Shown here: one piece after another, positions 36,150 through 48,290 of the stretch
Numbering within the stretch: position 1 is the stretch's first letter
Layout of the letters: the number at the start of each line of letters is the position of its first letter
From: Massospora cicadina
Lineage: Eukaryota > Entomophthoromycota > Entomophthoromycetes > Entomophthorales > Entomophthoraceae
Direction: 5' to 3'
Assembly (NCBI GenBank): GCA_022478985.1
Contig: JAKSZP010013341.1
Span: forward strand, 62,001 to 126,000
DNA: 64,000 bases
Notes under the pieces: generated by a model
Told to the model about the DNA's origin: nothing
Seen by the model: only the letters and a program-made list of their open reading frames with translations
Database searches by the model: none
Program-made: the position numbers and the translations under genes

Positions 36150-36699
36150 AAGAATATTCATGGCACCGCAGCCATGCTTAGTGCAATGCTAATGATGCCT
36201 TTAGCGGATGGCAGGTTGTTCCCACGGCTAAGCCACATATGGCCAGCTCCACTGAGTCAGAAAAGGATTGACCACGACTGTACCTGTCAGGGATGAGCTC
36301 ATTACAAATTTTTTGGGAAACATGTCAGATGGGCAACTTTGCACCCAAAACTAACTTTCAGCATTATTTTTGGTGGAGTATGACTTGGCCTCCACATAAG
36401 AACTCAAACCTGTTGATACTCCCTCCAAAGGCCCGCTCACCCTACCTTCTGCTAGTAATGACTTCTTCCCTCCGTCAACTCCTTGCACATCCTCCAAATT
36501 GTGCACACCAACTCTTTAGTGGTAAACATGGAAGGTGAGGCACAATTCTAAGGGGATATGCCGTTACCCACCTCTTATCTACCACATGGGCTGCTTGTCT
36601 AGGGCAACAAGAAGGATGGCCGCTGGCTTTCTCCCCTTTTTTTGTCCAGGATAGAATTTCTCCTAATCTAGCCTCAGGAGTTGTTGTCCAAGGCTTACA
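36150..36699 (-). repeat. 3' LTR fragment of gypsy element 2
   Basis: Right end CTTACA (36694-36699) and the blocks CCACCTCTTATCTACCACATGG and GGCAGGTTGTTCCCACGG align with gypsy 1 LTR sequence at about 3160 and 2700. The distal half of the LTR is absent. Confidence 0.7.
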
Positions 36700-39600
36700 T
36701 TACCCATCCCTTTTCAGGATGGGTATAACCTCCACCAGGAACTTGGGCCACCACAAAATCTTTGTATGCCATAGAAATATTACTTTTCAAGATGGAGGAA
36801 TTCTTCTGGGGAGTACTAGGAGCATCCAGGTGTGCCACGTGGAAGGCATACACCAACTCACAACAATTGTCACAGTTTTGCACACAGACCCATCTATTCT
36901 CATATGAGGGAAAGCCATTCCACATCACCAGGTACTGTACCAAGAAATGCAAGAGATGAGGCGCCAAAATATCTTCCACATCCACTTCTGCCTAGTCTTT
37001 AATTATCACCGGCTCAGAGCCCACTGGCGGCGTGTCTTTAAATGGCAACAACTGGGAAGCGTGGAAGATGGGCTGCTGTTTCCTTTGAGCGGAAAATGCC
37101 AAATGGAAAGAGCCATTGTTAAAATCCTCAACGACCTCATGAGGACCTAACTATTTGCCCCAAAACTTCTTCAAGGGCACCTTAATATACAGGTGGCGGG
37201 TATTGAACATGACCAAAGAACCCATTGTGATCTCAATAGTGGGAAGCCATTTCCGATCCACAAACCACTTATAATTGCTGATGGCCTTGGTCAGATGCTC
37301 CCAGACTATGAATTGAGTGCTCCAGATCCGCTGCACATGTTCCGCTGTTGCAGGGACCTCTGTGCAAAGACTTGTCCCAGGAGATAATGAGGGTTATACC
37401 ACAACGTGGCCTCATAATGAGAGAACCTCATGGATGCAAGGGAGGCATTATTGTAAGCAAAATGAGCCAGCGGAAGGTTATCCGCACAAGTATCCTGCAT
37501 GGCAGTGGTATAACACTGAAGATAATATTTAAGGATATGGTTGAACAATCCGTTTGACCGTCCTACTGGGGTGATACACGGTAGAATGGCATGGCTTAGT
37601 TTTTAAGATAGCAAGAAGGGCCACCCAGAAGCACGCTGTAAACTGCAGCCCCAGTCACTCACACTTTCCTTGGAAACCCTAACATTGAGAAGTCATGCTA
37701 CACAAAGAGCCAAGAAGTTTCCTCTTTGAGGATTGGATAGAAGAACTGGGAATGTACAAAGAAAACTTAGTAAAACGGTTTACAACAACCATAATCGCGT
37801 TATACTCATTGGGGATAGGGAGCTCAACAATGAATTGAATGGATACCAAGGTCCACGGGCCCTCGCTGCTACAAGGGATAGAGAAGGACATTCTGACCAG
37901 AGCAATTGGATTTCACCTGTGCGCTTGTTACACAACTAGCAGTCCACACCAAAAAGTCCTTATAGATCCCAGTACAGTGGTACATCCGCTTCACCAAGTT
38001 GAGGAATTTTTTGTTGCCTAGATGGCCCACCACCAGTGGGTCATGATAAGCCCAAATCACTTCAGCGTGGTGGTGAGTCAGCACGCACAATCTTGACTGA
38101 AAATAAATCCTCTCTCCCCCAATAAATGATGGGACTGCTAATGTTTTAGCAGTGCCAGCTGGTTGAACAACTCCAGGCCCTCCATACAGGTTGTCTGAAC
38201 CACCAACACCCAAGCAGCCAGAGGCGCATCCAAGGTCTAATCTGATGCTGAAGTTGCTGGAGGTTTATTGATTAAGATTTGGGTTGAAGGAATTATTGTA
38301 GCTACTATAGCTCATCCGCCTCTGCTGGACTCATTGCAGGGTTGTGAATCAAAAAGTCAGAAGTAATATTTAAGGAAAGTTTTTATGAATTATAATCAAA
38401 AATAAACTTACAGAGGTTGTGATATGTCCAGGCCTGATGATGCGCCTTCTTCTATGCTTCCAAAAATACATAAGGGCATTATGATTTGTCTACATTGTCA
38501 CCTCATACCGTGCGCCCTGGAGAAGGTACTGCCAGTGGGTAAGAGACCATGACACAGTGGCAAACGTTTTATTATAGTGGGCCATGACTGTTTCAATAAA
38601 GTGAACTTGCAAAAAAGTAGGCGACTAGGTTTTCTAAACCATCATGTTTTAGTAATACTGGTCCACAGTGGTAGATGAGGCGTTACATGCTACAATAAAT
38701 TGCTTGATGGGATCAGCATGCTTGAGAATGGGAGGAGCCAGAAACACCTCTTTGATGGAATCAAAATCCTGTTGGCATTCTGCCATCCATTGATATAGAA
38801 CATTCATTCCAGTCAGGGGGGCTCAGTGGCATATCTATCTTCAAGAGGTCAGAGGAGAATTTTTTCAAGAAAATGATTGCGTCCAAGAAGCTCTAAAGCT
38901 GCTTCTGGGTCATAGGAGTGGGCCAATCAAGTATCACCTTAAGCTTTTTGAGGGAATGGCGTCACCATTCTTCAGGATCAAGTTACCAAAGAAGATAGCC
39001 TCCTCCTTGAAAAAGTCGCGCTTGTAAGATTTTACATTAAGTTTGGCCTTGTGCAAATCAGATAAAACCGCTTCCAGGTCCTTTTTATGCTGCTTGGGAG
39101 TAGGGGAATGCACAAGGATATCATTGATATATGTTACTGCACAGGAGAACCAAATCTCGCCTGCCACGTCATTAATCATCTGATGAAATGTAATCAGGGC
39201 ACTTTAAGTCAAAAGACATTATGTGGAACTGGAAGATCCCTCTTCTGGTATGATCTCAACAAGCCACTCCTGCCCTTCCGCCACCCAAATTTGGTTGAAT
39301 GCATTTTTGAGATCGAGTTTCAAAAGCACCCAAAACTTTACAATCTCCTGGACAATCATCTTCTTGAGGGGAAGGGGGTAGGGATTGTTAACTATTATGT
39401 TGTTAAGATTCCCATAGTCCACACATGGCCTCAAGGTATCATCAGCTATTGAGCAAACAATATGGGTGAGGCAATAGGCAAGGTCTTCCTAAAAACTTAC
39501 CCTTTTGCGAACATTTTGATTAACCACACCTCCAGGGCCTTGTCTTCCTGCTCTGTAAAATGTGTTAGGGGACAGTTAATGGTGATTACAAAACTGTCAA

Positions 39601-40200
39601 ATGGAACGTCAGATCATACTTAAAGTGAGTAGGAAGCCAGTTGGCTTTTTCTATATCAAAAATATCCTGGAACCAGGCCATGATGGTTTTATCCGTTGGC
39701 AGCACTGTGGGGGATGGCATTGAGAAATCAACCCCACCGCCCTTGTAAGAGAGAAAGTACTGATCAGTGGAATCTCACCCTCACATGGAAGTTCTCTTTT
39801 TTAGCACTAGGTGGTCCCAACCTAAAGGGGGGATACACCGATCTCACATGGAAGTTCTCAAATGACAAAAGGTTGCACTTCATGTTGATGCATATCTATT
39901 GCTGCTGCCACCAACCAACCCCCAGGATATTGGGAAAAAACAATTCTGGTACCATAGTAAAATTATTGCAGAAGCCAACCCCATTCACCAATAATGCCAC
40001 TGGGCGCAACACTGGGTAGCAAGTCATTGAAGCTGATGATGCACTTAAAACTGAGGACCCTACATCCAAAGCAAGGTCCAATCCCTGAGCAACCTAAAAG
40101 CTCATGAAGTTTCCAGAAACTCATGTGTCAACAAGAGCTTTAAAATTGTCACGTGAGTGCTCAAATGGATCTTGACTTGTAACAAAAATAAACCTGTTCT
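36700..40200 (-). pseudogene. pol of gypsy element 2 with C-terminal chromodomain
   Basis: Reading from 40200 down: protease KALVDT-stop-VSGNFMS (catalytic DTG changed to DT-stop) and ILGVGWWQQQ, RT VNNPYPLPLKKMIV and WVLLKLDLKNAFNQIW, and the RT core with YIND at 39120-39131 instead of YIDD. RNase H has ACNAS and TNH in place of DAS and TDH. The integrase zinc region is YHDPLVVGHLGNKKF..ASC (37869-38213), the core is WTLVSIQFIVELP (37679-37891), and PLAHFAYNNASLASM lies at 37306-37548. A chromodomain at 36750-36985 reads VEDILAPHLL..YLVMWNGFPSYENRWV. Chromodomain integrases steer insertion to marked chromatin. A 46-bp micro-insertion interrupts it at 39797. Confidence 0.88.
39797..39842 (-). 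mobile_element. Micro-insertion of a non-LTR 3' tail, 46 bp (inside gypsy 2)
   Basis: TTTTTTAGCACTAGGTGGTC and CCAACCTAAAGGGGGGATAC, ending CCGAT, sit between perfect 17-bp repeats CTCACATGGAAGTTCTC (39780-39796 and 39843-39859). On the minus strand the insert ends GGTTGGGACCACCTAGTGCT plus A6, the same terminus as the copy at 42082. Confidence 0.92.
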
Positions 40201-40551
40201 TGTCTCTTCACTAAGGTGCAAGACATTCTAGGGAGGGAAGAGGTGTACACTGGACCAACCCATCAGTCCATCCGCTGGAGTGGAGGCTGAGCTCGCCACC
40301 ATTGAACAAAACCAGACTCCGTTGCTTCTTCTGAGTAAAACAAAGGCACCAGCGGATTCATTTACACCTGCTCCCCCAAAGTGGTAGCATCAACTATGAA
40401 AATAAAAGCATTTTAACTCACAATAGCGAGATGAGGAGACAAATCAGCAGCCTAGTAATAAAATAACACCCCCAATCTTGCAACCTGTGCCTGCCAACCA
40501 TCTCAAGAATAAGAGGAAACCCACGTTCCTTCTCACTTGACCTAGGGTAGG

Positions 40552-41838
40552 TGTAAGCCTTGGGGAGCACCCCCTCTGTTTGGATTGGGGTGTTCCCTTT
40601 CCCATCCAAGAAGGGGCCAAGAAGGCCAGCGGCCCCCCTTGTTTTCCAGGGTGACCTCGCCCATGTGGTGAACAATAAAAGGGTTATTTCTTATCCTTTG
40701 AGGGTCCCGCTCTCAATCCCATTTCTTACGTCCAGAGAAATAATATGGCGAATTGAAGGATCTGTAGAAAGTTGGTAAAAAGTAGGCATCCATATGGGGC
40801 TAAGGAGCCAAATACAATTAACAGCAACGAATCATTAGCATTAATAGTTGAAAGTTGTATTTATTGGTAACAAAGCCCAACAGGCGTGTGCATTCAGTGG
40901 GAAAAGCAGTAAATGTCAAAGATTTGGTAATGCTCACTTATGGCATTGGGCCATCGTCAAAAGTTGTTCAGAACTCTCTTTGGAAAAATTAGTAACAAGG
41001 CCCAATGGGTGTGTACCATTTATGAAGAAACCAATTTAATGTTGAATATTTAATGGAGCTTGCCAATGGTTCAGGCCATTGTAAGAAATTGCTGTCAGTT
41101 CAGAACCCTCTCCAAAAATATCATAATACATGTCCAATGAATCCCACTTGGTCAAATGGATGCCAAAGCATCTGAGCATGGGTGAGTTGGGTGCCCCAAA
41201 CCCGTTCCTTCCTCTTGGGACCTCCCCTACATGGAGTGGCCCTGGGAAGTACCCGTTGCCCTTTGGGCAAGGCGCCACCACACTAAACATCAGAACTATG
41301 GAAAATCCACAATTTGTGTGTTCATAGAGAAACTAACATTGACTTGGCCCATTGCTGACAACTTCAAAGTCAGTTCAAATTAAGTTCACTTCTCCCCCTT
41401 GCTCATAGTATGCCAGATTAGGCCAAAGTTCAAGGTCCCTAATCCCGCTCTTTCCCAATATATTTCCTAAATTAATTGTCTAACTAAACAGTCATAACAC
41501 ACTGAGATAATTGATAGTGAATTTTATAACTTAAAATTCAATAAAATTCCTGTACCCTTAAAACTCAATTTCTATTATATATGATGAACTTCAAAACACA
41601 CCATCCAATCCCAATTTTTACAGCACCCCAACTCGCAAGCCATGGGGCTGTGATATCCAGAACATTACCCAGTTGCTATTTATAATTACAGTTCATTTGT
41701 GCTCTCTGGTTAATTTACTCACAGCCCATTTTAACGTTGTTCAAACAGCAGCGCCCCTGGCATTTGGGCTTGCCTTTTTAGTGTCCTGGCATCCAGACTG
41801 GCAGGCCAGTCTAAAAATTACCTGCCTCTTTAATGAAA
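40552..41838 (+). repeat. 5' LTR of gypsy element 3
   Basis: TGTAAGCCTTGGGGAGCACC start. It aligns with 45749-47020 in the CCATCCAAGAAGG..GAAGGCCAGC, GTGGTGAACAATAAAAGG and GGCAGGCCAGTCTAAAAATT regions. The end is set by alignment with the CATGACA end of gypsy 1. Confidence 0.82.
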
Positions 41839-41882
41839 ATTTAGCGTCCATTATATCTGGCCATTTCTACCTTCCTTACTGA

Positions 41883-44800
41883 GATGGGCGAAGCAGAAGT
41901 TGAAATCTTCCATCTGAACAATCAGTAAGTAGCCTGCCTTTGGTGGTTTGTTTGGTTAATTGTTGATTTTATCTGCAGCTCCTAGATGTCTTTAGAAGAA
42001 TTCTTTCATGATCAAATCGTTCCATTACCCTCTACTTTTCCTTTGCGCGCCCTCAAATGGGAACTTCATGATTGGATCTGCCAAGATGCGTGGCGGCTCC
42101 CCCTTTTGGGTTGGGCACCACTAGTACTAAAAATAATGATTGGATCTGCTGACTTGGCTTGGGTTCTGTTCCTGAAGCTGAATCAGTACCCATATTGTTT
42201 TCTGATCTTGACGCTGACACTTCAGCTGAGTTGGTGTGATCCAGCTTACCTGTCTTTGCAATCTCATTGTTGTCTTCAGAAATCACTGCATCTGCCAACA
42301 AACAGAATTACTCCTACTTTTTATTACCAATGAAAATAAGCATTGGGCACTTGGTGTCTTTTGAGGCCTTGGTTGGCACTGGAGCAGTGGGAAAATTCAT
42401 AAATCTGGAGTTGACACAGCAGCTGGATCTAGACTTAGAACTGGGGCCAGCAGTGTTAATCACCTCGTCGTCCTCCCAGCCATCCTACAAAGTATAACGT
42501 TATTTACAATCTCAGTTCACCAGTTTAGTTTTTGCAATAGCTTCTTGGCAATGCCTAACCTCATGTTCCCAGTAACTTTTGGGTGTGGGTTGTTGGCATC
42601 AGCAGCATGTGATAATAAATCTGGAATTTAATATGAGTCATTTTCCAATGGTCTGGTGGAGGGCGAGTTCCATTGTTAAACACCCTTAATAAAGCTTGAA
42701 GCTGTGGGTCTTTTACAACCCTCATTTTTCCTGTAGGTCTTTTGCCAGATTTTTCCACAGCGTTGATGAGCTACCAGAACATATTTGATTTCAAAAAGGC
42801 TAACCGCCTTCACCCATACAGAATTTAATTTGAATTTTTGGATAACAGTGAAGGTGAATAGATTTCACTGTAAGTGCATACAGTGGAGAAAAAGCTTCCC
42901 TCAATGCATGATTGGACTACATTCTAAAGATGGGTTTGCTGAACATGGAGACATCTCCTGTTGCCTCACCTGTTGTCTTTACCAAGAAAGCAGATGGTTC
43001 CCTTCATCCCTACATGGATTATGGCCACTGAACAACATAACGGTCCATGACCCCTACCCACTGCCATTGGAACAGACAATTAACCAAGCAATTGTGAAGT
43101 GTGAGTGTTTTTTAACTTTATCTGATTACCACCTTTAACTATATTTGGATAGCAAAAGATCAGGAATGGCTTACCGCTATCCAGACTATATAAGCCTTAT
43201 TCAAATTTAGGTGATGTCTTTCAGGCTGAATAATGCGCTTGCAACATTCCAAAGGATGATTGATATTGTTATGGGTGATTTTAAGTTCACCTGCGCAATC
43301 ACATATATTAATGACATCCTGGTATACTTTCTCCCCTGAACAACATGTAAAAGACTTGAAGGCGGTAGTGGCTTTCCTGCGTAAGACTAAATTGTTTGTC
43401 AAGCCGTTAAAATGTGAATTCTATTGGGAGGAAGTCACCTTCTTAGGTAATCTTGTCCTAAAAAGATGGGTACGCCATTCTGCTCAGTAAACTGGATGCT
43501 ATCCATGAGTGGCAAACTCCAACAACTCTGAAGCAATTAAGAAGCTTATTGTGTATCATTATTTTCCTGGAAATTTCTTTCCATCAGTCTTCAGTCAGCC
43601 TGCACCACTGCATCTGCTCAAGGTTATAAACATTCCTTTTGGATGGACACCCAAGTGCCAGCAAGCATTCAATTCAATTATGAGGTGTTCTTGTCACCTC
43701 CCATCCTAAAGCATGCAGACCCTTCCAAACCCTACATTATAGCATGCAATGCATCTTCCATCACAGGAGTTGTTGTCTTGCTCCAAGAGCATGATGGGTT
43801 GGAACACCTGGTCGCTTATTTTTCCTGTATGTTTTCTTCCACTGAGCAATCCTGGGCCATCTATGACAAGGAGTTGGAAGCTGTGGCGTGGGCCTTGACC
43901 CACTGGCGGTATCTCTTGCAGGGCGCTGAACACAAGTTGACCGTGCATATAAATCATCAAGCTCTCCTCTATTTCTTCAAGCCACTGAAGTTGGCACACC
44001 AGAAGGCCTAAACCTACCGGAGTTTTTGCAGCTTTATCTTCAATTACAAGTTTGTGAAAGGAGCGTTTTTGTCCTTCCCAATTTTCCAAGTTGCAACCCC
44101 ACACTTTGGCCAGCCAACTCAGACAAGGCGGATCTGGTCATGGTAATTCCACCAACTCAAACCTTGGCCTTTATACCTCCCATGGTTTTGGTAGCAGACT
44201 TAGCTCTGGATGCGCCTTTAATTTTGCGGGTCTTAGTAGTGCAGATGGCATGTGCAGAAGGGGTGGATCTTTTAAGTGGTTGTCCCTCCAAACTTCAACA
44301 ATTCCTTTTATTCTCTGGCTAAGATACTCTTCCAGTTTGAGTTGTTGGTGTGAGTCCCCCTTCTCTGAGACAAAGACATTCAAGCTCACCAAAATCCACC
44401 TACAATTAGTCACCCAGGGAATAAGAAATGCATCATTTAGTAAAGTGTACCCTTAACTGGACAGGCTTGTCAAAGGATATTCCAGCTTGGATCACCAACT
44501 GTGTGACTTGCGCATAGGCCAAATTGAACTAATCTGGTAGGAATAGCCTCCTTCACCCCTTTTAGAAGGCAGAGGGGCTGTGGACATTGGTGTCCGTGGA
44601 CTTTGTTGTTGAGCTACCCAGCTTCAAGAGATTCATAGCTGTCATGGTGGTTGTAGACCACTTCACTAATTCTCCTTTTTTATCATGCTTTTCCACCATC
44701 ACTTCCAATGAAACTGCCCACCTATTTGTGTGCCATGTATTTTATATGTTTAATCTCCTGCATGTAAAATATCAGTGACTGTGGGACCCAATTTATGGCA

Positions 44801-45690
44801 CAGTTTTGTAACAACCAATTTGTGACCTTGAAGATTGCGCCCTGTTGCTCCACTTCATACCATCCACAACTTTATACCATCCACAGTTAGATGGTCAGAC
44901 TGAACTGGTCAATCAGATCTTAGAACAGCTCCTTTGGTGCTACGCTAAAGCCGCTCAGGATACCTGGGCGGATGATCATTCACACACCCAGTTTGCAAAT
45001 AATAATGGAACACATGCATCCACAGGCTTCTCTCCATATGAAGCTACTTTGGGGTATAACCCATCATTTGTGGTTGAGCTGTGCCTTCATCCAAGGTCCT
45101 GGATGCAGCTGACCATGCTCAGCACATCTGTGCTGCACAGTCCTTGGTTTGGGAGCACTTGACCAAGGCCATAAGTGATTATAAATGGTTTACAGATTGG
45201 AAGCAGCTTCCACCGCACAAAATAAAGGTAGGTTCACACATCATACTCAACATGTGACACTTGCACATGCAGGTGCTCTAACGCAAGTTTACAAGTAAGC
45301 ACTCATGATCACATGGTAGAAGAAGTCTTGGGGAATGGCGCTTTCTGTTTAGAATTGCTGCCCACTGGAAGCAACACCCAGTTTCCATGCCTCTCAGTTG
45401 TCCCTATTTGAGGGGGCAAGCCTGTTGGAACCAGAGCCCATTGAGATCAAAGTGTGGAAAAAGCTGAAGTTGCGAGCATCCTAGGTTCCTGATGATCACA
45501 CTGATCACTCCAATATTAATTGCGTGGAAATGCTATCCAGATTATGAAAATAGCTGGGTCAGCTCTCAGGGCTGTGCCAACTGCTCGGAGTTTGTCAAGG
45601 CCTTTCACAATATCCACCCTGATGCTCCCCGCCCTCCCCCCCAAAAAAGCTATACTAATGGCGATCAAGTTGCCCAAGGCCCATAAGAAT
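41883..45690 (+). pseudogene. pol of gypsy element 3 with C-terminal chromodomain
   Basis: Beginning near MGEAEVEIFHLNNQ (41883), only about 0.5 kb precedes the protease FEALVGTGAVGKFINLEL at about 42360, where DTG has become GTG; no capsid or knuckle is seen. RT: NNITVHDPYPLPLEQTINQ (43030-43090) and LNNALATFQRMIDIV (43216 on), with YIND at 43304-43315. RNase H at 43643-44011 has ACNASS (N at 43748) and INHQAL (N at 43952) in place of catalytic aspartates, while YDKELEAVAWAL keeps its glutamate. Integrase: VSVDFVVELP (44590 on), LDGQTELVNQILEQLLWCY and FSPYEATLGYNPSF. Chromodomain: CYPDYENSWVSSQGCANCSE at about 45520-45590. Confidence 0.88.
42082..42135 (+). mobile_element. Micro-insertion of a non-LTR 3' tail, 54 bp (inside gypsy 3)
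   Basis: Perfect 14-bp repeats ATGATTGGATCTGC at 42068-42081 and 42136-42149 flank an insert whose last part is CCCCCTTTTGGGTTGGGCAC followed by CACTAGTACTAAAAATA. It is the longest member of the set and gives the best view of the parent 3' end. Confidence 0.92.
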
Positions 45691-45748
45691 ATGGCCCTCA
45701 CTCAATTTCTGGGTGGTGGCACTCCACCTCTGAAAAAAGGAAAGACAA

Positions 45749-47020
45749 TGTAAGTCTGGGGGCGCCCTTCACTTGGACTGGGTGGTGTTCCCTTTTCCAT
45801 CCAAAAAAGGTATGAGAAGGCCAGCTGCCCTTTTCATCTCCCAGGGTGACTTTACCAATGTGGTGGATGAGCGGTGGGTAACAGCTTACCCTTTGAAGAC
45901 CCTGCCACCTATTCCAGTATTAACTTTGAACAAATTGGTACTGAGAACCAAGGAAATTTGTGTCAAATTATCAAAGAATTGGCAATCACATAGGTTGAAA
46001 GGGTTAAATGTGTCTGACGGCAATGAGCCTTTGGCATCAAGGCCTGATAGCACTAAAACATCTGAAACAAATCCTAAAAGCCATGTACTTTTGGCAAATA
46101 AAACGTTTAGTGTTGAATTTAAGATAAAACTCACTGATAGCATCAGACCATTATAAAAAATCTTCTAGTTTTGAACCCTTCTTGAAAGAATCAAAATCTT
46201 TGTTTGATAAATCTCACTTGGTCAAATTGATATTGGAGCAACCAGATGTGGCCAGGTTGGGTGCCCCAAACCTGTTTTCAACCTCTAGGTACTGTCCCTA
46301 TTTGGGGTGGCCTTGGGAGGTTCTCATTGCCCATTGGTCAAGATGCCATCACTCAAATTGTTGGAACTGCAGTAAATCTGCAATTTGGGCATTCATGGAT
46401 GAACTGATAATGACAGCCTGCTGCTGATACTTTCAAAGTTAGTTCCAAATGAGTTAGTTTTCCCTCCCACACACAAAGTTTGCCAGATTAGGTTGAATTC
46501 CAGGGCCCCGATCCTATGCTTTCCCAAGCTATCTCCTAATCAATCAGCTATTAAACAGTTGTAACAATGAGAAAATTGACAGTATATTCTTTTATTTTAG
46601 ATTTATTAAAAATCTCCCAAATATCCACTTATTTGATTAAGTTTAAATTTTTCTTTGCTGAACTCCCGTGACACCTGCAATGTGACCTATTGGGCCTCAT
46701 ATTGACTGGGATATCCCAGTCATATTATTAACTTTGGTCCCCGCTGCAGTCAATTAGGCCTATCATGTCAAGAACTTTATGGAATTTTCCCCAATATTAC
46801 AACTTCATATGCCCAGGCCTATTAGCCCTGCGGCTGCAATAGCCTAGTTTCTTGCCAGTTTTTTTTTCAGTTGTGTCCCATTGGCACTCCTTGGTTATGA
46901 ATCTACCAGCACATCTAAATGTCATTTGAGCAGCTATGCCCCTGGCATTCTGTCTCACCTTTTGGGTGTCTGTATCTCAACTGGCAGGACAGTATAAACT
47001 TTATCTGCCGCTTTCTGACA
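45749..47020 (+). repeat. 3' LTR of gypsy element 3
   Basis: TGTAAGTCTGGGGGCGCCC start after a purine tract. It ends CTTTCTGACA. Direct repeat of 40552-41838. Confidence 0.85.
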
Positions 47021-48290
47021 TCTCTGTTGACCAATTGGTAAAGATGTTTAGATAAACTGATGAACTGTTATATCAATCAACTGGGTTACATTATGTTGTA
47101 ACTTGAAAATTCATCTTTCTCAGTGTAGTAGCAAACAAAAAACTCATATATGTATATTGGTACAAGTCTTGTGCACCATTTAAGGCATCATAAATGCACA
47201 GACAAGTATATGATTTGAGTTAACCAAAAACTTAAGACATTGGATAAAAGTTGCCCCTAAAATCAACACTAATCTATATGCTTCAAATTACATGCCTATC
47301 CTCAGTAATTTGTTTTTGCTTACCTGCAATTATCAAATTAGCATCAATCACACTAAAGGGATGCTTTGCTTTCATTCTCCGCATCACCAATACTTATTTT
47401 AATAGAGAATGGCTGGTATTCTCTCTAAAGTGACATCTTATTCCCTTATGCATTTATATAATACTAGACCTTTCCCATCTCTACCCCATTTCAATTACGT
47501 TCCAAATGCCTTAAATTATAGCAAAGGACCTTAAGCATTCAATATCTTTTATGTTTAAAAGTGTTAGACGTTTCATAACCTAAAGTTTGGTTTACTTACC
47601 ATCCCCCAAGTTAATAGTCAACTCAATTCTTGGTTCAAGGGTCAGATCTCACATTATAATACCTTTGATCAAACCAAATCAATATATGGTTAAATTTCAA
47701 ATCCCTCACTTGAACTTCTAAACTTCTATACCTCCTACCAAGTTTAAAAAGCCTTACCCTTTGTTTAAAAAAGTATCCATCACCTATTTAAACCTAATTT
47801 TCACTCTCATTTACCTCCTTCTCATTACTTCTGCACCAATAAGCACCCCTTGCCACCTTTGGCTGGATTTTTAGGTTTAAATAAAATGCCACCAAACCAA
47901 AGTTTTAAATTCAACCTCCCTTTTCACCCCAACTTAATTAACCTTTTGAACTTTTAATCTTACTAGGGTCCCATACACTTCACTAAAGTTACACCAGGTG
48001 AAAGCCCTATATATCATATTTCCCACTAACCTTTAGTCAACCACATTGGTCACTAGTAATATACTTGTTGACTCTACCACTTTATGAAAAAAGTGCAAGT
48101 TGTATCTACCATTCCATCTTCACTTTAAACTTGGGTTGGAACTTTTACCATCCCCTTTCATAAATTCCCAAGTTCACATGTAGTCTAACCCTACCATCTA
48201 TAATCCCTCCTGTTTGGCCTTATGTTGGGATTTTTGCCCACCTTTTCAGCTATCTAGATGACCATGGGTCACTAGGGGATAATTTCCTAT
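47021..48290. other. Non-coding stretch
   Basis: Pyrimidine-rich and AT-rich, with no gene, LTR end or repeat recognised. Confidence 0.5.

Larger units (their letters stand above)
36150..40551 (-). mobile_element. Ty3/gypsy element 2 (LTR-A family), truncated at both ends
   Basis: Minus-strand gypsy with chromodomain, integrase, RNase H, RT and protease remnants. The 3' LTR (TGTAAG start at 36699, preceded by GAAAAGGGATGGG) is shortened: only its first 550 bases remain. The 5' LTR is missing except possibly the last 100 bases at 40440-40551, where gypsy 3 begins. It belongs to the same family as gypsy 1 and 3. Confidence 0.85.
40552..47020 (+). mobile_element. Ty3/gypsy element 3 (LTR-A family), both LTRs present
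   Basis: LTRs at 40552-41838 and 45749-47020 both start TGTAAG. The 3' copy ends TCTGACA and is preceded by the purine tract GAAAAAAGGAAAGA. Between them are protease, RT, RNase H, integrase and chromodomain remnants. No TSD is visible (GTAGG before, TCTCT after), so one end may have been rearranged. It lies head to head against gypsy 2. Confidence 0.88.

Noticed and set aside
42053..42301. 82-codon minus-strand ORF
   Set aside because: Opposite-strand shadow in the gypsy 3 leader, and it runs through the 54-bp micro-insertion.
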